Made by a program: the position numbers and the translations under genes. Shown here piece after piece: positions 35,406 through 44,700 of a DNA stretch of 64,000 nt. The notes beneath the pieces are model-generated. The model had not been told where the DNA came from. It was given only the letters and a program-made list of their open reading frames with translations, and did not search any database. Origin of the DNA: Micromonospora_H sonneratiae (lineage in GTDB: Bacteria; Actinomycetota; Actinomycetes; Mycobacteriales; Micromonosporaceae); the NCBI RefSeq assembly GCF_042679305.1, contig NZ_JBHTMP010000005.1, positions 135,826 through 199,825 of the forward strand. The letters are read 5' to 3'. How positions within the stretch are numbered: the stretch's first letter is position 1; each line of letters starts with the position of its first letter.

Positions 35406-35468
35406 ATGAGTCACGGCATCGATCTCACCGCCGCGCTGGCGCCCGGAACGACAGCGGTCATGCAATGA
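35406..35468 (+). CDS. 20-residue upstream ORF coupled to the DUF218-like gene
   Basis: Reads MSHGIDLTAALAPGTTAVMQ and stops as ATGA overlapping the next gene's start at 35465. A TAGGGT -10 box 7 nt upstream suggests leaderless translation of this ORF, with the main gene reached by re-initiation. It could be a regulatory leader peptide, or the broken N-terminus of the following gene. Confidence 0.45.
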   Translation: MSHGIDLTAALAPGTTAVMQ

Positions 35469-36427
35469 CGCAGTTCCCGATCGTTCGCTTGCCGGCATGG
35501 CCGGTCGGCGGTGCCGCACCCGAGGCACTGGCCCACGACATCGCGCAGTGGATCGACTCGGCGGCCATGGTCGCCCTGGTCCGCGCCTTCGGCGGCGACC
35601 TTCCGCCCGGCGACGTGGACGCTCGCCTGGCGTACCTGGAAGACTTCTCGATGGTGTGGGACGCCCGCGCCGGCGGAGAACGTGTCGACGCCAGGTACGT
35701 CGAGCGTGACGATGCCACGCGGAAGCTCATCGAGGCCGCCGCCCCGGCCCTCGGGCTCGCCGGACGGCAGCGCCCGGCTTTCGATCGCTACGACCACGTC
35801 CTGGTCCTCGGCGGCGGCCGGATCACCGGCCGCGCGCGGGCCCAGTTCGCCGCCGAGCTACTTTCCACCGGCACCTTAACCGGCACCGTCACCGGGCTGG
35901 GCAGCCTCCGCGAGCTGCCGGCGCGCCCCGGAAACCAACCGGCCGACCCGGAGATCGTCACCGAGGGCGACGCCATGCTGACGGCGGTACGGCAGGCATT
36001 CCCGTCGGCCGAAGAGGTCGTCACCCGTACCGGGACCACCGCGGATGGCAACGGCTGGTGGGTCAGGAGCTATCCCTCGGACGGTCGGCGGATCAACGTC
36101 GTCGCCGCACCACCGACCCGCCCCGGCCAGCGGGCGAACACCCCGGACACCCTCACGGGCTGGGCCGAACTGGTCACCCGCCCCGCCGCCACCGACCGCG
36201 TGCTCCTGGTCACCACCGATCTCTACGTGCCCTTCCAGCACGCCGAGGCGATCCGGGTGCTCGGCCTCCCCCACCGCTGTGGCATCGACACGGTCGGGTT
36301 CGACACCCGCAGCTTCGGTGCCTGGCCAAACGGACCGTCACACCCGGGCGAACTGCTCCAGGAACTCCGGTCCGCCATCCGGTCGCTGCACACTCTCCAG
36401 CGGCAGACGCTGCACGTACAGCTCTGA
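35465..36427 (+). CDS. DUF218 (YdcF/SanA)-like protein, tentative
   Basis: 320 residues. The fold resembles DUF218: VLVLGGGRITGRARAQFAAE near residue 115 matches the family's first strand and loop, and ANTPDTLTGWAEL near 225 followed by DRVLLVTTDLYVPFQHAEAI matches the conserved NT...RVLLVTS.xH.PRA region. The usual family His is Tyr here (DLYVPF). No TM helix is seen, unlike many DUF218 proteins. It precedes the PP2C-like gene by 31 bp and is likely co-transcribed. The assignment is by eye and moderate; the role in the module is unknown. Confidence 0.55.
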   Translation: MTQFPIVRLPAWPVGGAAPEALAHDIAQWIDSAAMVALVRAFGGDLPPGDVDARLAYLEDFSMVWDARAGGERVDARYVERDDATRKLIEAAAPALGLAGRQRPAFDRYDHVLVLGGGRITGRARAQFAAELLSTGTLTGTVTGLGSLRELPARPGNQPADPEIVTEGDAMLTAVRQAFPSAEEVVTRTGTTADGNGWWVRSYPSDGRRINVVAAPPTRPGQRANTPDTLTGWAELVTRPAATDRVLLVTTDLYVPFQHAEAIRVLGLPHRCGIDTVGFDTRSFGAWPNGPSHPGELLQELRSAIRSLHTLQRQTLHVQL

Positions 36428-36458
36428 GACCCCGGCGACTGCTCTGGGGGCAGTGACG

Positions 36459-37208
36459 ATGGATGTCAGCTTCGCCACCGAGGCGTGCCCCGGGCGGGAC
36501 AACCAGGACTACGTGGTCGCCTCGGATAGCTTCGTGGTCGTACTCGACGGCGTCACCCCGCTGCCCCACCTGGACAACGGATGCGTGCACGACGTGCCGT
36601 GGCTGGTACGCACGCTGGGCATGCTCCTCGCTGACCTCTTGTCTCGTTGTGGGGACGAGTCGCTGACCGGGATCGCCGAGGAGGCGATCGCGGTGCTGCG
36701 TACCCGGCACGGGGGCAGCTGTGACCTCGACAATCCGGACAGCCCGTCGGCAACCGTGGCCATGCTACGGGTCCGCGCGGACACCATCGACCACTTCGTC
36801 CTGTGTGACTCGTCGATCGTCTTCGACGTGGACAGTGGCTATCGGGTGGTCACCGACGACCGGACCGCCCGACTCCCGGCGTACGACGCCGTCACGGTGG
36901 CCCGGCTACGTAACGCACCGGGCGGCTTCTGGGTCGCGTCCACCAACCCCGATGCGGCCCAACACGCGCTGACCGGCAGCACGCCACTTTCCGACGTACG
37001 CCGGGTAGCCGTACTCACCGACGGTGCTGCGCGGCTTGTGGAACGGTTCGGACGGAGCTGGCGGGACGTGTTCTCGATCCTGGATACGGCCGGACCGCGC
37101 GGCGTGCTCGACGCGGTACGGGCCGCTGAACGGACCGGGCAACCAGCCGCGGCGGGCCACCGGGGCAAACAGTTCGACGACGCAACCCTGGCCCTGTGCG
37201 AATTCTAG
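36459..37208 (+). CDS. PP2C-family protein phosphatase-like protein
   Basis: 249 residues. PP2C signature blocks appear in order: GRDNQDYV (NQD), VVVLDGVTP (metal Asp), SATVAMLRV, LCDSSIVF (DS), VLTDGAARL (TDG) and FDDATLAL (DDxT). All metal-binding Asp positions are present, so Ser/Thr phosphatase activity is plausible, although DGVTP replaces the usual DGMGG. ATG 36459 lies 8 nt behind GGGGG; GTG 36453 is an alternative. It forms an operon with the DUF218-like gene and sits next to the MoxR-vWA-CHAT operon. Ternary vWA/PP2C systems are known from other predicted stress and conflict loci. No kinase gene is seen nearby. Confidence 0.8.
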   Translation: MDVSFATEACPGRDNQDYVVASDSFVVVLDGVTPLPHLDNGCVHDVPWLVRTLGMLLADLLSRCGDESLTGIAEEAIAVLRTRHGGSCDLDNPDSPSATVAMLRVRADTIDHFVLCDSSIVFDVDSGYRVVTDDRTARLPAYDAVTVARLRNAPGGFWVASTNPDAAQHALTGSTPLSDVRRVAVLTDGAARLVERFGRSWRDVFSILDTAGPRGVLDAVRAAERTGQPAAAGHRGKQFDDATLALCEF

Positions 37209-37421
37209 AGAGGCCAGCAGCCTGCCACCCGCGATCCGCGCTCGTGGTGACCATCCCGAGCCTCAAGCACTGGAAGATTCTCACCATGTAACACTGCTCC
37301 CCCAGTTAACGACCACAATTATGCAGGCGATTCTCACCCCTACTCCGCGTCGAAGTTCGTCACTCAGGATGAGGAGGCGTCGTTATAATGACGCAGAAAT
37401 ACCCCGCCCGCTAGTGCCTCG

Positions 37422-37841
37422 TCATGCAGCCTCGAACGGGTAATCCGGGTGGCGGATCTTGGAGTTGACCGCGAATCCGGATTTGGGTCGGGAGTGTTGG
37501 TTGCGCCAGCGGATGTAGTCGCCGATGGCGGTGTTCTGCTCGTGGTGGCTGCGGTGGTCGGTGCCGTTGAGGGTGAAGTAGCGGACGGCGGCGAACTCGA
37601 CCTCGATCCAGTTCAGCCACGATGCGTAGAGATACAGCTTCTGATCTGGCCAGCGGCGGCGCAGGGTTTTGAGGAAGGACAGAAACTCGCGCCACCGTTT
37701 GCGGTCGCGGATGCGGTAGTGCAGTTTCCCGGTGGTCAGGTCCAGGGCGGCGATCATATGCCGGACGCCCTGGTCACGGGTGTCCGGGGCCGGCTGCCCT
37801 TGGGCGGACATCAGGACCACGATCGCCCGCCGCAGCTTCAC
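37422..37841 (-). pseudogene. IS630 transposase remnant with two in-frame deletions
   Basis: 139 residues remain open. KLRRAIVVLMSAQGQPAPDT is the family's N-terminal segment. It joins directly to TRDQGVRHMIAALDLTTGKL, then to a region ending DQKLYLY, and then to ASWLNWIEVEFAAVRYFTLN. In intact members about 150-160 residues lie between the first two blocks (HTH and first catalytic Asp), and a DNFSPH-type segment with the second Asp lies between the last two. Both are gone, but the frame survives. It cannot catalyse transposition. Confidence 0.75.
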
Positions 37842-38124
37842 CGGGTCCTTTGCCGTGCGGGTGATCCGCTACAACCGTTGCCCCTCAACCATCTATGCCT
37901 GATGGCACCTTTTGCGAAGTTAGCAAGCACTCGTGAATTTTCAGCAGCACGCGAAGCCGCAACCGCCCGTGGCGGATTCTTTGGACTGCTCCGCCAGGTT
38001 CGCCTCCACTACGCTGAAGCGATCACTCCGTGCTGAGGAATCGCCGCAACGACGCTGGATACCGACCTGCGTCAGCAACAAATGGTCGAAACACTAAGTC
38101 ATTGGCCGACATAGGTGAACATAT

Positions 38125-38215
38125 CCGGCGCTGGCTCCCCTTGGACGGACATCAGCACCACGACCGCCCAGCACAGCTGCAACCATTGCCCCTCGGCCAT
38201 CGACACATGCCGGAC
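38125..38215. repeat. Second partial copy of the IS630 transposase 5' region
   Basis: ggacatcagcaccacgac and following sequence repeat 37806-37900 (ggacatcaggaccacgat...gttgcccctc) with scattered changes, in the same orientation. It shows two superposed or tandemly decayed copies. The rest of 37842-38417 holds no supported gene. Confidence 0.55.
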
Positions 38216-38417
38216 GAACACCTCCGGTCGTCTACCCACTGGCCACTACCTCCCACTCTCATGCGTCGGGAGACAGCCTTCCTGACGAATCCCCAGAACC
38301 AACGAATTACACGATCAATATTCGAGGGCAAGGCACTAGTGAAAGCTCATTTCAATCTCGCCGACAAGCGAGACAACGACGAGCTCCACCGACTCGACAA
38401 GAATAAAATGTGATCTT

Positions 38418-38741
38418 TTAGAGACTTTCCCCATAGGCGTTATCCCATCTACGTATCCAGTCAGAAGCCCGCTCAGCAAGCGCCGGAAACCGCATATTAA
38501 TATCGGCAGCAAGCGCAACAAGCCCTTGCCGCGAATCCGCTGGAAATATGTCGTCCATCCACAGCGACACCGCTACACGGTATTCATCATCGAGCTTGAG
38601 CCACCTACGTACGATCGCCATCATCTTCGCTTCGTCGTTAAGGCACCACGATAGGGACGTGAACACTTCAGCCAGCGCCTCCGGCGGAAGGTTCGGCGCC
38701 CTGTGCTCCACTAAAAAGTCCATCACCTGTTCAATGTCCAT
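38418..38741 (-). CDS. Candidate immunity protein for the RHS toxin
   Basis: 107 residues, acidic and helical (MDIEQVMDFLVEHRAPNLPP, PEALAEVFTSLSWCL, VRRWLKLDDEYRVAV, RASDWIRRWDNAYG). Not recognised. It starts 2 bp after the toxin stop, with its GGAGG site inside the toxin's last codons, so the two are translated together. Size, position, acidity and lower GC all fit an immunity gene of a polymorphic toxin. The function is inferred from context only. Confidence 0.65.
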   Translation of the reverse strand: MDIEQVMDFLVEHRAPNLPPEALAEVFTSLSWCLNDEAKMMAIVRRWLKLDDEYRVAVSLWMDDIFPADSRQGLVALAADINMRFPALAERASDWIRRWDNAYGESL

Positions 38742-38743
38742 GA

Positions 38744-41700
38744 CTACAACCTCCGATAAACCCACGTTCGCAGCTTACTCGGATCGATGATGCCCCCATC
38801 CTCTCGCTTCATTACACCAAATAGATGCGCCGCATCAAGATCACCAGAAGACGATACCAGTTCGAATCCCATGTCAGCCAACTGCTTAGCCGAGATGTTG
38901 CGGGGCCTAAACTTGTTTGACATCGAAGCCGAAATCGTCAGCAACGCACCAGGGCGCATCACCCGAGCCACTTCCGAGGTTAGTGCATTGAATCGAGGAT
39001 TAATCGCGTGAACCGCATCGAAAGTGCCTCCTGTGAACGGCAGTGCGTTGGCGCTTGCTCGCACATCGACACCGGATGCCGACTGGAGGTCGACATTGAT
39101 TGCACCTGCCATTGGATTGTCGCCGGATCCGAGATTTAGACTCTTGCCACAGTTATGGGCGAGAACTGGCGCATCGCCCACAACTACGTAGTACGTGTGA
39201 ATGTTGGCAACGGTGAGGTTGTGGACGGTGGCCTGCGGGACTCTCCAGTGTTCGATTGCGGCGATCTGCACCCAGGTGCCGGCGCTGGTCTGCAACCACT
39301 GCCCGGACTGCAGGTCGGTAGCGTCGACCCACTCGTCCAACTCCGGCACCCAGAACGGGTGCCCGTCAGTCGCGGTGACCTCGGCCGTCTCCGCCCCCTG
39401 GTCACCGTCTGTGTCGATGACAACCTTCACCAGGTGCTTGACGCCATCGCCGGTGATCGCCGCCGTGACCGTCTCCACCTCGGTCTGGCCGGTCTCCGGA
39501 TCGGTGACCACGACCTCGTCGCCCGGCTTGACATCCTCGATCGGCTTGGTGGAGCCGTCGGCCAGGAGCACCGGGGTACCAGGAACGAAACTGTTGTTGA
39601 GACAAGAGCCGCCGTCGCCGTCCGCTCGCCCGGCACCGCCGCTGCCGCTGGAACCGCCGTTGCTGCGCGCGGAACCACCCGAGGAACCACCAGGCTTCGA
39701 CTCCTTGCCAGCACCGCCGCCGGACTTTCCGCCGGCACCGCTGGAGGCGGCAGATGAACCCCTCGGGTTGGACTTGGCCTGCGCCTGCTTCTGGGCCGGA
39801 TTACCGGTCTTCTTCGCCGCGTTGGAAGCCTTGTTGCTGATCGTATTGACCTTGTCAGCAGCCTTTTTCTTCGCCGCCTGCGCAGCCTTCTTCGCTCGCT
39901 CGATCGCCAACTTCTTGGCGTTCAGCGCGGCAGCCTCGGCCGCCCGAGCAGCTGCCAACACCGCCTCAGCGGCCCGCTTTGCCGCCTTCCACGCCTGGAT
40001 CGCCGCGATCGTACGATCGATGGCCTTCACAATCTTCGGAAGCTTAGCGATCTTCCCCCACGGGACCGCCCCGATGATCAAACTGCCGCAGGCCCACATG
40101 TCACCGGCGAAGCAGTTCATCGCATCGTTGATGCCGATGAAGTCCTTCAACATGGACCACGCCGCGTCCATGATCACCGACATCAACGACCGGCCCATGT
40201 TCGCCTGCGCCTCGGCAACCTGCGCCGCCGTCAGACCCGCGCCCGCCAACGCCGCCGCCAACTCGGAAGGGGTCAGCGACACCGACAGACCAGTCGGGTC
40301 CGAATGCGTCACCGGGTTGTTGTGCGCGTAGGCGTACCCGTTGGACTGCATCGGATCGGCCAGGTCCAACACCGGGTCGGCAGACAGGAACCGCCCCACC
40401 ACCGGGTCGTACAACCGCGCCCCCAGCGGGGTGTAACCGGAGGCATCATCCTGGATCGCACCAAGGAACCCGGCGTTGGTCTGCAGGTTCATGCCGAGCG
40501 GTGCAGCACCCCGTTGGTTCCCGAACGGATCCTGCTTCCGGAACCGCGTCGACATCGTGTCGGCAAGCAACACTTCTGCGTACGGGCTGCCCTGATGGTC
40601 CCCGGCAAGAGCAGCGAGTTTGGCATCGCCAGTCCCGTACGCGTAGCGCAGCACCGCGCCCCCCGGAGCCGCGTACGAGCGCTGGCTGTTCACCAACACC
40701 CCGCCCGGCTGCACAGTCACCTGCGCCTCGCCCAGGTTCAGCGTGGCCTGCTGGCCCTGCACCGTCAGCAGGCGATTGCCGCCGGGTCCGTACATGTGCC
40801 GGGTCTCGTCCTGCGCCCGCCACTGTTGCGCTGCAGCAGCCGCGTCACACTCTGCCAGCACGATCGGGGTGGAGTAGGGCGTGCCCCCGTCCTTGGCTGT
40901 CAGGCAGAGACCGGAAGCCGAGTGCTTGAGGTGGCCCGTAGCCGAACGTTCCAACTGCTGAACGGCCGAACCGTCACACCGCTGGATCTGCAGCGCCGAC
41001 CCGGCCGTGGTGCCGGTCGGCTGGACGCACCAGTTGTCGTAGATCGAGAGGGTGCCGAGGTTGGCATTGGCTTGGTTCGGGGCCGGCGTAAACGTCCACT
41101 TCTGCGCAACTGTGCCGTTGCATGCATACAGTTGGATCGGGCGGGCGGGCTCGGCGAGCCCGTGAGTGAGGTCCAGGCATTTGTCTGCCACGCCCACGTA
41201 CGAGGTCCGGCCCTTGCTGCCCGCACCGGTGATCCGCTCGACCTGACCGTCGTGGGTCCAGGTCAGCTTCTGCTGGTCGCCATTCTGAATGGAGGTGACC
41301 GACTTGGTCTCTCCGGTCAACTCGTACAGCCGCTCCGCCTCGGCAGTGACCGCCGCCCCGGCCGGGGTGACGTAGTTCCTGGCCACCTTGGTCAGGGTGC
41401 GCGGCTGGCTGCCATCGGCCTTGCCGTACGTGTAGGTGGTAACCGCGTCCTTCGCGGTGTCGCCGGCGAGGTTTTTCTCCACCAGCTTCTTACGGTTACC
41501 GAGCAGGTCGTACTCGTACTCCTGCCAGTAGCCCGCGCCATCCGGCCCGGCCGCCACGTTCACGGCACCGTTCGCGCCGACCGGACCAGCGCCACAGGAC
41601 ACCTGGTCGCTAGCCGTCCACGCCTTCATCAACTGGCCGAGCTGGTCATATGTGAAGCACTGCCGCTCCTGGATGCCGACGGAGCCCTCGCGGATCGCGG

Positions 41701-44700
41701 TGACGTTGCCAGCGGCGTCATAGGAGTAGGAGCGGTGTGAAACAAGGTTTCCGGTGACGATGCTGGCGTCTCCGGCCTGCTCACGGTAGACCCGCTGGTC
41801 GGTGAGGGCACCGCTGGCATCGTCGTACGAGGCCATGGTCCACACCCGGTACGGCTGCGCGCCGAGCGTGGAGCGCAACACCTGTCCGTACGGCGAGTAG
41901 ACAGTTTCCGCCCCGTACCAGTCCTTACCGGACACCGACAGCGGCAGGCCATCCTTGTTGTAGCGGAAAAGCACCTTTTCGCTGGGCAGTGCGCCAATGG
42001 CGGGCAGGGTGGTCGACTCGGGCAGGCCGGTGTCGGTGTACGTGTAGTCGTACCTGTAGGACGTCTGCAGGCCCCACGTGTCGGCGACGGACTGCGGCAG
42101 CGTGAGGATGCTGGAGGTTGGCTGATAGTCGTCGGTGTAGCCACCGATGGTCTGCGTGTACGGCAGGTCGTCGTTGTACCGGGTCGCGGTGGCCGGCAGG
42201 CCCTTGCCGCCCGGGACGGTGTCGTAGGAGTACTCGGCCAAGAGCCGGCCGCTGCTGTCGCCGAGCCGCTGCTGCGTCGGGCGGGACAGCTCGTCGTAGC
42301 CGTTCCAGGTCGTGACGTTACGGGCGTTGGTGGCGGTCAGCTGCCGGTCCCGGTGGTCGTACGTGAAGCTGGTGGTGCCGGTGTCCGGGTCGGTGGTGGT
42401 CACCAATCGGCCGCGCTGGTCGTAGCTCCAGGTCCAATGATGAGCCGGGGTCGCGGAGTGGGTGGCCTTCACCATCTGGCCGCGTGCGTCGAACTGGTAC
42501 CGCATCGTGGTGAACTCGGTGCGGGCCGCGTCGGTGAAGGTGTCCACCCGGGTAGTACGACCCACGGCGTCGGTGTACAGCCGGTAGGAGGCCGCCCCCG
42601 TTGGGTTGATCACAGTGGAGTGGTCGGCACCGTACGCATAGTTGGTGGCCCGCGTCGGCTGCTCGACACCGCGCAGGACGGGCAACTCCCGGGTCACCCG
42701 GCCAAGGCCGTCGTAGGTGTAGCGGGTGATGTTGGGTACGACGCTGTCCGCCAGTGGCGTGAACAGCGTGCCGACCGGGGACCCGTCGGCGAGGTACGCG
42801 TTGTTGGTCTGCCAGATTTCGCCGGAGCTGTTGTACAGCGTGTCGGTGATCAGCCGGCCACCGCCGGTGGCCTGTTCCTGGATCTGCCGCTCACGTCCGA
42901 GACCGTCGTAGAGGGTGACGGAGACTTCGGTTCGGTTCTCGTGCCCCCTGCTGAAGGTGGTGATGTACGGAGGTTTGCCGGCGGGGGTGGCGTACTCTGC
43001 CCGGAAGTCCGGAATAGCCGTGCTGGATGGGGTACGGCCGGGTGCCCAGGCTTCGACGAGCCGGCCCAGCGGGTCGTACCTGGCCTCGCTGATCCGGTTG
43101 TTGAGGTCGGTGGTCTTGATCGTGACGGCGCGGCCCGGATCCAGTTCCTGGATCTGTTTGTGACCGAGCGAGTTCTCCTCGATGACCTTGAAGGCCTGGC
43201 CGGTGGGCGGATCGTAGGTGATCTTGGAGATCTTGCCGTCCACGTCGGTACGCGAGACCACGCGGCCGATCGCGTCGAAGCTGGTGCTGCCGTCGGGCTG
43301 GAAGCCGGAGCCGTCGGCCTTCAGTGACCAGGTATGCGAGGCCAGGCCGCGCGTGTCGTTGGCCAGCGGCATGCCGTACGCGGCACCGTCATAGGCGACG
43401 CGGCCGGCGGCGCTCAACGTCGTCAGGACATTGAAGTCGACGTTGGCGCAGGTCGTTGGACTGGTCCGGACCTGGCTGGTAAGCCCGATGAGGTTCTTGT
43501 CGGTCTGGTGAACGTATTCGATGAGCGTGCAGGACTCGTCGCCGGTCTTGCCGGTGTCGCCAAGGGACTCGATGTGCGTGGGCAGCCCGTACGTGGCCTC
43601 GAAGGTGGTCTTGGTCTCGACGATCCGCAAGGTGCGCTCGTCGTCACCGGTGCCGGAGGACTTGGTGTACGAGAGCTGGCGCGGCTCGGTGACCCGCCAG
43701 GAGCGCAGCGGGCTAAGACCGTCGTCGCGGGTACGCCTGGCGAGTTCACGTGCCTCGAGATACGTGACACTGCGGGTGAGCCACTCCTCGTCGGCGTCGT
43801 CGGCGCTGGCGTACGTGAGCTCCTCGGCGACGCGGCCGGCGAAGGGCTCGGCGTCCATGGCGATCTCGGTGCCGGTGATGTCCTCCACTGGCACGGTATC
43901 GCCCATGCCACGGAAGTAGCGGGTGACGGACTTGGTCTGCTTTCCGCCGATGTCCGGATCATCCGTGCCGGTACGAACGGTGACCTGCTCGAAGCCAGCG
44001 AACTGGGAGTAGGTGCGGGTGGACTTCTTGGTGAACTCCTGCTCGGCGAGCTTCCAACCCGCGTTGGTGTAGGCGTACCGGGTGACGGTGCTCAGCGCGC
44101 CGTCCACGTTGGGGAGTTCCTCGACGCTGTCGACAACGTACTTGTGAAACCAGTCGATGTCTTCCACAGCCGGATCCGGGTGCCAGAAGCTCGGATAGCA
44201 CAGCCGGTTGTTGGCCTTCAAGGCAGCGGTGTCACCCTTGCCGGGCAGGCCGACGCCGGTGGCACAGGCGTCGACGGGCTGCTTGTAGGTAATGACGGTC
44301 TCGCCGCCGTACTCGTTGATGACCCGGGCGATACGCAGGCGGGAGAAGCCGGGGCGCTCGTCGTCCGTGACACGGTTCGGCATGTCCTCGGCGTTGGGCT
44401 CGAAGCGCACCGGGTTGAGCGTGGCGCTCGTACCCTCGCGGCCGTAGCCGGTCCGCTTGATCGATTCCAGCCAAAGAGCCGTGTTGGGACCGGTCCGCAG
44501 GACCGGGAAGGACTGTGTGAGCTGGTACTCGTCCACGGTCTGCCGGGCGGTCGTGTCCGTACGCCGCTGCGCCGACGTGGTGATCTTGTCCAGGCGCTTC
44601 CGGGTGAAGAAGGACGGCGAGGCGTTCCAGCACTTCTGGCCAGCGGCGCAACGTAGGTCAGCCGGGGTGTCGTACCAGATGCGGTACTTGTTGGGATCCT

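Larger units (their letters stand above)
37412..38338. mobile_element. Degraded IS630-type element
   Basis: Bounded by ctagtgcct at 37411-37419 and its inverse aggcactag at 38331-38339, with TA at both ends as expected for IS630 insertion. It contains a shrunken transposase frame and a second partial copy of the transposase 5' region (about 38125-38215). GC is visibly lower than in neighbouring core DNA. Immobile on its own. Confidence 0.6.

Noticed and set aside
38030..38413. 127-codon plus-strand open frame
   Set aside because: It runs through decayed IS630 sequence in the wrong frame and has no ribosome site or family match.
39130..39610. Possible intein in the RHS gene
   Set aside because: The HINT domain is followed by a distinct tip and then the end of the gene, with no C-terminal host extein. 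It is the self-cleaving HINT of a polymorphic toxin.
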